In this document: one piece after another, positions 8,943 to 18,000 of the stretch | Numbering within the stretch: the stretch's first letter is position 1 | Layout: each line of letters starts with the position of its first letter | Source of the DNA: Pseudomonadota bacterium | GTDB lineage: Bacteria > Pseudomonadota > Gammaproteobacteria > Burkholderiales > Casimicrobiaceae | Direction: 5' to 3' | Length of the DNA: 64,000 nt | NCBI GenBank assembly: GCA_018241765.1 | Contig: JAFEDD010000004.1 | Span: 98,298-162,297, forward strand | Notes under the pieces: model-generated | What the model was told of the DNA's origin: nothing | The model's database searches: none | Seen by the model: only the letters and a program-made list of their open reading frames with translations | Translations under genes and position numbers: made by a program

Positions 8943-10364
8943 TCAGTCGGTCACGACCATCTCGCCACGCAGGCTGTGCGGCGCCGCCTCGGTGAAGCGC
9001 ACGTCGACGTATTGGCCGATCAGGCGCTCGCCGTGCGCGCCGGCGGCGAAGTTCACGACGCGGTTGTTCTCGGTGCGTCCGGCCAGCTCGCTCGCGCTCT
9101 TGCGCGAGACGCCCTCCACCAGCACGCGCTCGGTGCGCCCGATCATGGCGCGGCTGTAGTCGAGGAAGAGCTCGTCGATGCGTTGTTGCAGCTGACTCAG
9201 GCGGGCGGATTTCTCCGGCGCCGGCGTGTCGTCGGCGAGGTCCGCCGCGGGCGTGCCGGGGCGCGCGGAATAGACGAAGCTGAAGGCGCCGTCGAAGGCG
9301 ACCTCGTCGATCAGCCGCATCGTCAATTCGTGATCCTTCGCCGTTTCACCGGGAAAGCCGACGATGAAGTCCGACGTCAGCGACAGATTCGGCCGCACCG
9401 CGCGCAGGCGGCGGATCACGCTCTTGTATTCGAGCGCCGTGTAGCCGCGCTTCATCGCCGCGAGAATGCGATCGGAGCCATGCTGCACCGGCAGATGCAG
9501 TTGCGAGACGAGCTTCGGGACGCGGCCGTAGACATCGATCAGCGCCTGCGTCATCTCGCGCGGATGGCTCGTCGTGTAGCGGATGCGCTCGATGCCGGGA
9601 ATCTCGTCGATGTACTCGATCAGCGTGGCGAGGTCGGCCACCGCCGCACCCTCGCCGCCACGAGCCCCGGATCTACCCATCACGCCACGGTAGGCGTTCA
9701 CGTTCTGGCCGAGCAGCGTGACTTCGCGCACGCCCTTCACGGCGAGCTCCGCGATCTCGGTCAGCACGTCCTCGAACGGGCGCGAGACTTCCTCGCCGCG
9801 CGTGTAGGGCACCACGCAGAAGCTGCAATATTTGCTGCACCCTTCCATGATCGAGACGAAGGCACTCGCCGCCTCCACCCGCGCCGGCGGCATGCGATCG
9901 AATTTCTCGATCTCGGGAAAGGAAATGTCCACCTGCGGGCGGCCGCTCTCGCGGCGCTTGGCGATCAGTTCGGGCAGACGGTGCAGGGTCTGCGGGCCGA
10001 ACACCATGTCGACGAAGGGCGCGCGCTCGACGATGGCCGCGCCCTCCTGCGAGGCGACGCAGCCGCCGACGCCGATCAGGAGCTCCGGATTCAGCTTCTT
10101 CAGGTCTTTCACGCGACCGAGATCGTGAAACACCTTCTCCTGCGCCTTTTCGCGCACCGAGCAGGTGTTGAAGAGGATCACGTCGGCCTCCTCCGGCCGC
10201 TCAGTCTTGTCGAGGCCACCGGGCGTCGCCGCCGCGAGGATTTCGACCATCTTCTGCGAGTCGTACTCGTTCATCTGGCAGCCGAAGGTGCGGATGAAGA
10301 GTTTCTTGCGCGGGAGCGCGGCAGGCGTCGCGCCCGCCGCCGAAGCGATGGTGGAATCCGTCAT
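8943..10364 (-). CDS. miaB: tRNA-2-methylthio-N6-dimethylallyladenosine synthase
   Basis: 473 residues. A radical-SAM methylthiotransferase that adds the 2-methylthio group to i6A37 of tRNAs reading U-starting codons. The N-terminal UPF0004 domain carries the three cluster cysteines C29 (TFGCQMN), C68 (NTCSVRE) and C102 (GGCVASQ). The radical-SAM CxxxCxxC is C176, C180, C183 ([15 protein letters not shown]). The C-terminal region (about residues 400-470) is a TRAM domain. All catalytic cysteines are present. ybeZ and ybeY, frequent neighbours of miaB, are not found nearby. Confidence 0.97.
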   Translation of the reverse strand: MTDSTIASAAGATPAALPRKKLFIRTFGCQMNEYDSQKMVEILAAATPGGLDKTERPEEADVILFNTCSVREKAQEKVFHDLGRVKDLKKLNPELLIGVGGCVASQEGAAIVERAPFVDMVFGPQTLHRLPELIAKRRESGRPQVDISFPEIEKFDRMPPARVEAASAFVSIMEGCSKYCSFCVVPYTRGEEVSRPFEDVLTEIAELAVKGVREVTLLGQNVNAYRGVMGRSGARGGEGAAVADLATLIEYIDEIPGIERIRYTTSHPREMTQALIDVYGRVPKLVSQLHLPVQHGSDRILAAMKRGYTALEYKSVIRRLRAVRPNLSLTSDFIVGFPGETAKDHELTMRLIDEVAFDGAFSFVYSARPGTPAADLADDTPAPEKSARLSQLQQRIDELFLDYSRAMIGRTERVLVEGVSRKSASELAGRTENNRVVNFAAGAHGERLIGQYVDVRFTEAAPHSLRGEMVVTD

Positions 10365-10499
10365 GGTGCAGGGCGCGCGGCTTTATCCGGCGTTGCGTGG
10401 GAGACCGTGTATTTTAGGCCGCGCACGGTCGCGGCCAACGCAGCCCAAGGGGTCGAAAGGGGGCGAAAACGGCGCGGCTTGGCCGTCGCCGCCCATCGC

Positions 10500-11461
10500 T
10501 CACGCGCTCGACGCGGCCGACGAAACGGCGGGCTGGCGGTCGTCGCGACCGTCGTCGATCACCTCGATCCAGAAACTGCCGCCACCCATGCCATGCCCGT
10601 CGGGCCGGGCCAGCGCCTTGACGACGGCGGGCCCATGCGATTGCGCGGCGTGAGCGGCTCCGAACACCACGCGAAAGCGTCGAGAGAACATCAAGAGCGC
10701 CCGAAGCAGATATTGCTCATTCCAGCTTCGGTTTTGCTCGATCACCCAATCGCGCTGGCACTCCATCGGCAAGAAGATATCGTGCGCATGGACGAAGACC
10801 CCGGCTTTCAGGCGCGGCAGCACGTCAAAGAAAAGAAAATTCACGTCGCTGCCGGTCTTCGCCACGTGCGAGGAATCGATGAACAGAAAATCCCCGGCCT
10901 CCAGCGAATCGAACACCGCAAAGCCCACGTCCTGGGCCTTTTGGTCCACGAGTCGCGTGATTCCCGCCATCCCGCGCCGCAAGAATTCGCGCGGGTACGG
11001 CTCGACACACGTGAACTCCATTCGCTCACCCAAGAAGCGATGATTCACATCGGCAATCAGCAGGGAAGAAAACCCCGAGCCGACCTCGACGACGCGCTTC
11101 GGCTGCAAATGTCGCAGGAACACGAACAGCGCGCGTGCATCGAGCCAACTGAACTGATCGTTCAGATTGAAATAGCCGGCGGGATTGTTCGGATCACCTT
11201 CATCCGGATAGTCGTACTCCCTGATGAACTTCGGGAACCACTCGCGCAGGATTTCGACATGCCGCGCATCGTTCAAGTCGATCCCCGCCAAGGCGGTGTT
11301 TTCGTTCCAAATGGCGTCAGCCCGACCCGCGAGCTCATCGGCGTCAACGATCGGGGAGTAGAAGTGGCCGTAAGGGAAGAGGGGGGATCATTGCCGCAGA
11401 ATGAAAGGTGACGGAGCCACGAGCCAAAAGGAGACAGCTTGAACAACCCCATCGTTGTCAT
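10500..11461 (-). pseudogene. Class I SAM-dependent methyltransferase, frameshifted at a C6 tract
   Basis: The main frame (from 11386 down to 10500) encodes a Methyltransf_24-like enzyme with the SAM motif VVEVGSGFSS, an acidic CVEPYP strand and FLFIDSSHV. Its true N-terminus FPYGHFYSPIVDADE extends upstream of any usable start and is cut by a stop. The preceding frame supplies MGLFKLSPFGS ... CGNDPP up to a run of six C on the coding strand (plus-strand G at 11381-11386). One extra C would join the two as GNDPPLFPYGHFYSP and give an intact 320-residue protein from ATG 11461 (ATG 11452 and 11473 are alternatives). Substrate unknown. Confidence 0.7.
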
Positions 11462-11711
11462 CAACGACGTCATGACGGGGCGGGATGTGACAAACCGGGC
11501 GACGATGCCATCGGGTAGGGGCGGCCGACTCAAGGTGGTTCTCGCCATGGCACGGCCCCGTGACCCGTCGCCGGATGGCACGAACGCGGTCGGACACGGC
11601 TTTTGGGGTCATGGCACGGCGCGTGTGAGAGACGTTTTCAGAACGGGCGCCCGCAGTCCGTCCAGTCTGCGCTGCGCTAAAACCTTGAACCTGACACCTC
11701 CTCCGGCAGAC

Positions 11712-12113
11712 ATGATGCACATTCCACCCGGTTTCAACACGTTGGCGCCCTATCTCTTCACCGATGACGCACCCGCACTCGTCCGCTTCCTGATCGACGG
11801 GCTCGGGGGCGTGGAGGTGCTGCGGCACATGGACGGGGAGCGCATCGCCAACGCGCAGGTTCGCCTGGGCACCTCGACGGCCATGGTCAGCCAAGCGTCG
11901 CCGGAGTTTCCGGCCATGCCCGCCTCGCTGTACCTGTTCGTGGAGAACGCCGACCATGCGATGGCCCGCGCGCTCGCCGCGGGCGCCCGTGCGATCCGCC
12001 CCGTCGCGGACATGCCCTACGGGGACCGGCAGGGCGGCGTCAAGGACCCCTGCGGCAATCTCTGGTGGCTGTCTCAGCGGCTGGCGGCCGGCCCCTACGG
12101 AACCTCGGCATGA
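11712..12113 (+). CDS. VOC-superfamily (glyoxalase-like) protein
   Basis: 133 residues with the single-module VOC pattern of PhnB/YdcJ-like proteins: APYLFTDDAPALVRFLIDG, then GTSTAMVSQASPEFPAM, VENADHAMARALAAGA and the closing DPCGNLWWLSQR. ATG 11712 is used, with a second ATG directly after it; no convincing ribosome binding site. It is divergent from the methyltransferase. VOC proteins bind metal or small ligands and cover many reactions or resistance functions; no specific one can be assigned. Confidence 0.8.
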   Translation: MMHIPPGFNTLAPYLFTDDAPALVRFLIDGLGGVEVLRHMDGERIANAQVRLGTSTAMVSQASPEFPAMPASLYLFVENADHAMARALAAGARAIRPVADMPYGDRQGGVKDPCGNLWWLSQRLAAGPYGTSA

Positions 12114-12207
12114 CCTCTCGCGGCGCGCGGCGCGGAGCCCGCGGACATGGTGCCGTCACGATGGCAGAATCAACCTCCGTCGCTGAACCCCTCGCTGCCC
12201 GCGCACC

Positions 12208-12468
12208 ATGACCGACCCGCAAACCACCACCGCACCGCTGCCCGACCGCCTTTCGATCGACCCGAAGAGCCGCTGGTATGACGCGGCGGCGCTCAGCGCC
12301 GACATCGGCGTGCGGTTGAACGGGCAGGAGCGCCACGACGTCGAGGAATACTGCGTCAGCGAGGGCTGGGTGCGCGTGGCCGTGGGACGCACGCGCGATC
12401 GTCGCGGCAACCCGCTGACGATCAAGCTGAAGGGTGCGGTCGAGCCGTACCGTCGTGCGGGCGGCTGA
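12208..12468 (+). CDS. DUF3297 family protein
   Basis: 86 residues. The pattern PDRLSIDPKSRWYDAAAL, then IGVRLNGQERHDVEEYCVSEGWVRV and GNPLTIKLKGAVEPYRR is that of the small DUF3297 family found in proteobacteria, sometimes mislabelled glutathione peroxidase in databases. No function is known. It converges with the gene at 12481 with a 12-bp gap. Confidence 0.85.
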   Translation: MTDPQTTTAPLPDRLSIDPKSRWYDAAALSADIGVRLNGQERHDVEEYCVSEGWVRVAVGRTRDRRGNPLTIKLKGAVEPYRRAGG

Positions 12469-12480
12469 GTCGCTGGCCGG

Positions 12481-13158
12481 TCATTTGCCGGCGGCGAGCT
12501 CTTTCTTGATGGCGATCTCGTCCTCTTCGCGATAGCGACGGTTGCCGCATTGCTCGCGCCACTGGGCCACCGATTTGGTGTGCGGTTCGACGCGCTCGTT
12601 GATCGTTTCGCTGCGCTTGTTGATGTCGTCGATGCGCTCGTTGAGTTTCTCGATGCGAGTGCGCAGCGATTCCTGCGTGGCGTTGAACTGGTCGAGGTTC
12701 TTCTCGAACGCGTCGTTGCGCTCTTTGAGCTTGGCGCGCTCGGGCGCGAGCGCGGCGCGATCTTCGTCGGTCTTGGCGGCCGCCGTGCGCGTGTTGAGGT
12801 CGGTGACCGCGGCCGAGATGGCGTCGCGCTCGGTCGTCAGCGTGCCGAGCTTGGCGCGCTGCGCTTCGTTGATCGAGCGCACTTCGGTTTGCTCGGCGCG
12901 CACGCTGGCTTGATCGCGCTTGAAGTCGTCCTGCGCCTGGGTGATCTCGGCGCCGTTCTTCTGGTTGGTCTGCTGCAATTTCATGCAGACGCGCAGTTCG
13001 TCGATCGACATGATGCGGTCCGGCTTGGCGGCCGCGGCGGGCGCGGCTTTGCCGGACTTGGCGGGCGCGGCTTTTTTGGTGGCGGTCTGGGCGACGGCGG
13101 TCGTGCCCAGCGCGAGCGCCGCGAGAAGACCGAGGGAGAGGCTGAGTTGCGAGCGCAT
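12481..13158 (-). CDS. Periplasmic coiled-coil protein, unknown function
   Basis: 225 residues from ATG 13158. A signal peptide (MRSQLSLSLGLLAALALG ... AVAQ) is followed by an Ala/Lys/Pro-rich linker and, from about residue 55, almost continuous heptad helix rich in Glu, Lys, Arg and Asn. Two Cys (VCMKL near the start of the coil and REQCGNRRY near the end) could form a disulfide. No catalytic motif is visible. ORFs further upstream in frame lack signal-peptide character, which supports this start. Envelope-associated by inference. Confidence 0.75.
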   Translation of the reverse strand: MRSQLSLSLGLLAALALGTTAVAQTATKKAAPAKSGKAAPAAAAKPDRIMSIDELRVCMKLQQTNQKNGAEITQAQDDFKRDQASVRAEQTEVRSINEAQRAKLGTLTTERDAISAAVTDLNTRTAAAKTDEDRAALAPERAKLKERNDAFEKNLDQFNATQESLRTRIEKLNERIDDINKRSETINERVEPHTKSVAQWREQCGNRRYREEDEIAIKKELAAGK

Positions 13159-13282
13159 CGTGGGCTTTCGTTCGGAAGGGTGCCGCGCACCCGGACGGGG
13201 CGCAATGCTACCCTGTCGGGGTGCGCCGTGGCGAGACCCGCAGGCGGTTGGCGGCGACGTTGCATGAGCGTGGAACGGCGTA

Positions 13283-13403
13283 CAGCTTTTCAACGGAACC
13301 CGCATCCATGATGGGCTTGCAGACGAATTTCGCATGATGTCGATTTATGGGCAAAACAAGCTGCAAGCCCGTTATGGATGCGGCTTAGAGTAAAAAGTTG
13401 TTG
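13283..13403. repeat. Dispersed palindromic element, copy C
   Basis: Left arm CCGCATCCATGATGGGCTTGC from 13300, right arm GCAAGCCCGTTATGGATGCGG (13363-13383), core with GATGTCGATTT and outer ends cagctttt / aaaaagttgttg. It ends 2 bp before the ATG of the glycosyltransferase at 13406, so it supplies that gene's entire immediate leader. Confidence 0.78.
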
Positions 13404-13405
13404 TG

Positions 13406-14233
13406 ATGAAAACCTTGATCTGCGTCCCCGTGTACGGCGGCCTCGACAGTGTCGAGCGCTGCCTCGACGCCCTGGCGGCGGCACCGGTTGCAGCCGAGCG
13501 GCGCGTGCTGCTGATCGACGATGCCTCGCCCGATGCACGCATCGCGCCGCTGTTGGCTCGCTACGCGTTGACGATGGCGAACACGCAGTATCGGCGCAAC
13601 CGCAGCAACCGCGGCTTCACCTGGAACGTCAATCAGGCGTTCACGGCGGCGCAGCCGGATGAGGCCGTCTGCCTGCTGAATTCCGACACGCTGGTGACGA
13701 CGGGCTGGCTCGATGCGATGCTCGGCTGCCTCGCCGAGGACGAGCGCATCGGTACGGTGACGCCGTTTTCGAACAACGCGACGATCTGCTCGTGGCCCGA
13801 TTTCTCGCAGGCGTGGCCGGTGCCGCCGCCGGCCGAGCGCGAACGCATCGCGGCGGCACTGCGCGAAGCGCCAGCCGCGGCGATCGACCTGCCGACCGGC
13901 GTCGGGTTTTGCCTGCTGATCAGCCCGTCGTGCCGTGCCGCCGTGGGCCGCTTCGACGTCGAAAATTTCCCGCGCGGCTATGGCGAAGAGAACGATTTCT
14001 GCATGCGGGCGGCGGCGGCCGGGTTTCGCAACGTGCTGTGCCCCAACGCCTACGTCGCGCACGAGGGCGGCGCGTCGTTCAGCGGTGAGCGCCGCGCGCT
14101 GATGGAGGTGGGCGCCGCGCGCCTGCTGGCGAAGCATCCGGGCTATGACGAGGCCGTCGCGGCGTGGATTGCCGCCGACCCGGCGCGGCCGCGTCGCCTC
14201 GAACGCTCGGCCGCGCTCGCCGCGTCGCGCTGA
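13406..14233 (+). CDS. Family 2 glycosyltransferase
   Basis: 275 residues. A GT-A fold glycosyltransferase: N-terminal nucleotide-binding strand (LICVPVYGGLDSVERCLDAL), then VLLIDDASPD, the NRGFTWNVNQAF segment and the metal-binding CLLNSDTLVTTGW, with the acceptor-side GYGEENDFCMRAAAAGF (ED-x-D-like) near residue 200. It transfers a sugar to an unknown acceptor, probably cell-surface glycan or modified protein. ATG 13406 has no Shine-Dalgarno sequence because a dispersed repeat abuts it; GTG 13403 is an alternative start. It stands alone, not in a polysaccharide cluster. Confidence 0.88.
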   Translation: MKTLICVPVYGGLDSVERCLDALAAAPVAAERRVLLIDDASPDARIAPLLARYALTMANTQYRRNRSNRGFTWNVNQAFTAAQPDEAVCLLNSDTLVTTGWLDAMLGCLAEDERIGTVTPFSNNATICSWPDFSQAWPVPPPAERERIAAALREAPAAAIDLPTGVGFCLLISPSCRAAVGRFDVENFPRGYGEENDFCMRAAAAGFRNVLCPNAYVAHEGGASFSGERRALMEVGAARLLAKHPGYDEAVAAWIAADPARPRRLERSAALAASR

Positions 14234-14234
14234 A

Positions 14235-15107
14235 CTACGACGGCGCGCCGCCGTCGTGCCACAAGTCCATCACGCGCGGCCCTTGCGGCCAATCGACGTG
14301 CGCTTCGAGCGCGTCACGGTGTTCGATCTCGGTGACGAACTCGATGGCATGCCCCTCCGGATCGCGGATCGTGAAGAACAGGTCGTTGCCGACGCCATGA
14401 CGGCCGGGCCCGCGCACGATCGGAATTTCGAGATCGGCGCAATGGTCGGCCCAGTCGCGAAGCGCGTTCCAATCGGCCACCGCGTAGGCATGCATCCCGG
14501 CCTCGCCCGCCACGCCGCGCTGCACGCCGACGCTGTGATGCTCCGCATCCGAGCGCAGATACGACGCGACAAGCTCGCCATCGGTACCGACCACGCGAGC
14601 CGATTCGGCAAACCCGAGGAGATCGCGATAGCACTCGAGCATCGCTTCGATCTGCACCGTCGGGAACGCCACGCGTTGCAATCGCGCCGCCCGCGCGAGC
14701 GTCGCCGCGGGCCGTGCGGGGCTCGCCTCCGGCGCCACGGTGAACAACAGCAACCGACGATCCGGGTCACGCACGGCGAAGGCATCGGCGCCGATCTGCG
14801 CCGCAAGATTGCTCGCCACCGCGTGCATTTCGACGCCGCGCGCCGCCACGTGCGCGCGATACGCGACCCAGTGTTCGTGCGTGGGCAACGCGAGCGCCGC
14901 GAGCGACACCGCGTTGGCCGCGTGCGCGCGAAACAGCAGCCAGCGCTCGGCTCCACGCACCGCGAATACCCCATCGCCGACCTCGGCGAGTGCGTCGCCA
15001 AACAGCGTGGCGTACCACTCGGCACAGGCGCGGGCATCGTCGCACGCGCGCCCGACCATCAGCACCCGGGCGCCCCACAGCGGCGGCTTGTTCGATTCCA
15101 GCGACAT
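14235..15107 (-). CDS. Two-domain VOC (extradiol dioxygenase-like) protein
   Basis: 290 residues with two tandem VOC modules, about residues 10-130 and 150-270, as in catechol 2,3-dioxygenase and related lyases. The second module keeps the best pattern (LQRVAFPTVQIEAMLECYRD ... DLFFTIRDPEGHAIEFVTEIEH). Candidate metal ligands are E275-like in the final strand and His in the second module; not all canonical ligands are clear. Starts at ATG 15107. It converges with the glycosyltransferase with one base between stops. Reaction unknown. Confidence 0.78.
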   Translation of the reverse strand: MSLESNKPPLWGARVLMVGRACDDARACAEWYATLFGDALAEVGDGVFAVRGAERWLLFRAHAANAVSLAALALPTHEHWVAYRAHVAARGVEMHAVASNLAAQIGADAFAVRDPDRRLLLFTVAPEASPARPAATLARAARLQRVAFPTVQIEAMLECYRDLLGFAESARVVGTDGELVASYLRSDAEHHSVGVQRGVAGEAGMHAYAVADWNALRDWADHCADLEIPIVRGPGRHGVGNDLFFTIRDPEGHAIEFVTEIEHRDALEAHVDWPQGPRVMDLWHDGGAPS

Positions 15108-15211
15108 ACGCGACCTCGCAAGCGATGGCGGTCGCGCGTTTATAGCAACAAAGCGCGCCGCTGGCGAGCGGCGCCGCCGAGCGGCACCAACCCATTTGCT
15201 AAACTGCCCGC

Positions 15212-15442
15212 ATGACACTCGACGAACTGGTCGCCCAACTGAAATCCGTGCTCGCCAACGCGCCCGGCGAGGACTTGCAGAAGAACCTGCGCGCCACACT
15301 GCGCGCCGGCCTCGCGCGCATGGACGTCGTCACCCGCGAGGACTTCGACGTGCAGCGCGAGCTGCTCGCGTCACTGCGAGCGCAGCTCGATGAGCTCCGC
15401 GCCAAGGTCGACGCGCTCGAAAAAGACAAGACCCCAGGCTGA
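15212..15442 (+). CDS. ubiK: Ubiquinone biosynthesis accessory factor UbiK
   Basis: 76 residues, the typical size. An amphipathic N-terminal helix (TLDELVAQLKSVLANAP) and a C-terminal coiled coil (FDVQRELLASLRAQLDELRAKVDALEK) match the BMFP/YqiC family, a trimeric membrane-associated factor that helps the Ubi complex make ubiquinone under oxic conditions. It sits tail-to-tail with an ABC1 kinase of the UbiB class, the other accessory component, which fits a ubiquinone role (context inference). Confidence 0.9.
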   Translation: MTLDELVAQLKSVLANAPGEDLQKNLRATLRAGLARMDVVTREDFDVQRELLASLRAQLDELRAKVDALEKDKTPG

Positions 15443-15527
15443 GCGACGTCGAGCCGCCGGCGCCCCAAGCCTCGCCACCACGCGCGCACGAAGTCCGCGA
15501 TCGTTCCCGCTCACGCTCGTGGCGCCT

Positions 15528-17219
15528 TCAGTCGTGCTCGTGCTCGCCGTCGCTTCGGTCGGCGCTGCGCCAGATCGAGCGCACCAGCCACACGCCACCG
15601 ACGATGGCAGCGCTGAAACCGAGAAAACCGAAGGCCGGCAACCCAAACAGCGTCGGGCCTCCGGCCACGGTCATGACGATCGAGGAGCCGATGATCAGCG
15701 CGGCAATGACCAGCGCGATGGCGAGCCGGCTCGCCGCGCGGTCGATCTGATCGCCCACCCGACGCAGATGCGTCAGGTCGAGCGCGATGTTCAGGCGGCC
15801 GCGCCGCGCGCTGCGCAGCAGATGAATCAGGTCCTGCGGCAACTGCTCGACCAGCGCGAGGGCGCGGCGCAACGCCTGCCAACCGCGCTTGGCCACGACC
15901 GCAGGCTGGTACTGCGCGCGGATCACGCGCCGCAGCAGCGGCAGCGCCTCGCCCGCCATGTGAAAACCCGGGTCGAGCGCACGCCCCATGCCTTCGAGCG
16001 AGATGAACGCCTTGATCAGCAGCGCCAGATCGGACGGCAGCGCGAGCCGGTGTTCGCGCAGCAGGCGGGTCACGTCGCCGAGCATCGCGCCCAGACTCAG
16101 TTGCGAGAGCGGCGTGTCGTGATACTGATCGACGAAGGCTTCGATTTCGCTTTCCATGCGCGAAAGATTCACGCCGTGACCGTCGCCGGTCCATTCCATC
16201 AAGACATCGGCGACCGAGGCGGGATGCCGTTCGACGAGTCCGAGCAGCAACTGCAGCAGCTCGGCGCGGCGTCGTTCGGAGAGCCTTCCCACCATGCCGA
16301 AATCGATGAATGCGACCCGGTTGCCCGGCAGGTAGAACACGTTGCCGGGATGCGGGTCGGCATGAAAAAAGCCGTCCTCGACGATCATCTTCAGCACGGC
16401 GTGGGCGCCGCGAGTCGCCAGCAGCGGCCGGTCGAACCCTTCGGCATCGAGGCGCGCGAGCTCACCGCCCGGCACCCCGGCGACGAAGTCCTGCACGTTG
16501 ACGCGCTTCTTCGTCCACGGCCAATGCACGCGCGGAATGACGATGTCGGGCAACGATGCCAGATTCTTCGCCATGCGTTCGGCGTGGTGGCATTCGCTCT
16601 CGAGATCGAGCTCGCGGCGCAGTGAACGCGCGAGCTCGCGCACCAGGAGCTGCGGGCGGTAGGGCTGCAACGCCGGCAGCCGCGACTCGGCGAGCGTTGC
16701 CAGCCGCATCAGCAGGCGCAGGTCGGACTCGACCACCGCCTCGATGCCGGGGCGACGGATTTTCACCACGACTTCGGTGCCATCGGCGAGTTGCGCCCGA
16801 TGCACCTGCGCAATCGATGCCGCAGCGAGCGGCGCGGTGTCGAAGCGCGCGAACACGGCCTCCGGCTCACCGCCGAGATCCTCGCGTAGCTGCGGCCGCA
16901 GCTGCTCCAGCGGCACCGCCGGCACGTGGCTGTGCAGCTTCTCGAACTCGGCGATCCACTCCGGCCCGAACAGATCGGCGCGCCCCGCCAGCACCTGACC
17001 GAGTTTGACGAAGGTGGGGCCGAGCTCTTCGAGCGCGAGACGCACCTGAACGGGTGGCTCGTGTCGCGCGAGCTCGGCGGCGTGGTCGCGGTGCAGCAGG
17101 TGCCCCGCCCGTTCGAGCCGGTCGGCAAGCCCGAGACGGCGGACGGCATCGCCAAAGCCGTGGCGCAGCAGCACGCCCGCGATTTCGTTCAGGCGACCCA
17201 AGTCACGCGTCGTTTCCAT
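15528..17219 (-). CDS. ABC1/AarF-family atypical kinase (UbiB-like)
   Basis: 563 residues. ABC1 signatures: KxGQ motif LGPTFVKLGQVLAGR (about 88-102), the Ala-rich loop APLAAASIAQVHRAQL replacing the kinase P-loop, the VVVKIRRPGIE lysine strand, HADPHPGNVFYLP and the DFG-like AFIDFGMVGRLS. Two C-terminal hydrophobic segments (about 505-550) anchor it in the membrane, as in UbiB, which acts as an ATPase in ubiquinone synthesis and coenzyme Q extraction. The ubiE-ubiJ-ubiB operon is not here, so this may be a second UbiB-like paralogue; the symbol is therefore withheld. Confidence 0.88.
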   Translation of the reverse strand: METTRDLGRLNEIAGVLLRHGFGDAVRRLGLADRLERAGHLLHRDHAAELARHEPPVQVRLALEELGPTFVKLGQVLAGRADLFGPEWIAEFEKLHSHVPAVPLEQLRPQLREDLGGEPEAVFARFDTAPLAAASIAQVHRAQLADGTEVVVKIRRPGIEAVVESDLRLLMRLATLAESRLPALQPYRPQLLVRELARSLRRELDLESECHHAERMAKNLASLPDIVIPRVHWPWTKKRVNVQDFVAGVPGGELARLDAEGFDRPLLATRGAHAVLKMIVEDGFFHADPHPGNVFYLPGNRVAFIDFGMVGRLSERRRAELLQLLLGLVERHPASVADVLMEWTGDGHGVNLSRMESEIEAFVDQYHDTPLSQLSLGAMLGDVTRLLREHRLALPSDLALLIKAFISLEGMGRALDPGFHMAGEALPLLRRVIRAQYQPAVVAKRGWQALRRALALVEQLPQDLIHLLRSARRGRLNIALDLTHLRRVGDQIDRAASRLAIALVIAALIIGSSIVMTVAGGPTLFGLPAFGFLGFSAAIVGGVWLVRSIWRSADRSDGEHEHD

Positions 17220-17297
17220 CGTTCCTGTCGTGCGCCATGGCGGCTGCGATGATAGCGGCGCACGCTCGGAAAGTCGTCGCGTGAACCCGCCGAACCC

Positions 17298-17924
17298 TCA
17301 GAAGACGCCGGCCTGGTAGAGCGCAACCGCCCAAAGCACGGCCGAGGCAAGCGCAAACACCCAGAGCGCCGAGGGCGCCTCGAGATACGAGCGCTCGGGG
17401 TGCGCAGGGTCGTAATGCACGCGCACGGGCGCACCGACGCGATAGCGCTCGGCGTGGCGTCGCGCGCGATCGCGATCACCGGCGCCGGCCTGGGCGCCGA
17501 ACTCGAGCTGCTCGCCCGCGTAGCGCTGCGTCGCCACTTCGTAATCGTAGGCAACGTGCGGATAGTAGACGCGCAGGAACCGTTGCTGCGAGCCCATCTG
17601 ATCGCTCTCCCGCTCACGAACCTCGCTCGAGGTCACGACCCCGACGACGCTCGGCCAGCGAGCCGCGCCCTGCGCACGCAGCCATGCGGCGAGCGTGAGC
17701 ACGAGCAGAAAGGCGGCCGCCCCTCCGGCCAGCAACGCGAGGCGCAGCTCCCGCACGTGCGCGAGGTGACGCTCGAGCCACCCGACGCCACCGCCCACTG
17801 CAAACGCCACGGCGGCGACGATGCCGATGCCGACCACGCCCGTGGCCGCCCCGCTCCAAAGGGACGATGTGCGACGATCCTCGGCGTCCGCCGAGGCGAA
17901 GGATTCGTGGCCGTCGAAGTTCAT
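17298..17924 (-). CDS. DUF3592 membrane protein
   Basis: 208 residues. Two N-terminal transmembrane segments (about 26-48 and 60-82), a soluble beta domain with the pattern WPSVVGVVTSSEVRE ... YYPHVAYDYEVATQRYAGEQL and VGAPVRVHYDPAHPERSYLE, then one C-terminal transmembrane segment. This is the DUF3592 family of inner-membrane proteins with no known function. Its start precedes the ABC1 kinase gene by 78 bp in the same direction, so the two may be co-transcribed. Confidence 0.85.
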   Translation of the reverse strand: MNFDGHESFASADAEDRRTSSLWSGAATGVVGIGIVAAVAFAVGGGVGWLERHLAHVRELRLALLAGGAAAFLLVLTLAAWLRAQGAARWPSVVGVVTSSEVRERESDQMGSQQRFLRVYYPHVAYDYEVATQRYAGEQLEFGAQAGAGDRDRARRHAERYRVGAPVRVHYDPAHPERSYLEAPSALWVFALASAVLWAVALYQAGVF

Positions 17925-18000
17925 GCGCTGCCCCTCGCAAACGGGGTGCGTAGTATGCGCCTTGTCCGGCGCTCCGCAATGACGGAAGTAGCGCGCGGGT

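Noticed and set aside
8976-11411. Plus-strand open frame of 811 codons
   Set aside because: Antisense to miaB and to the methyltransferase; no start signal or protein family.
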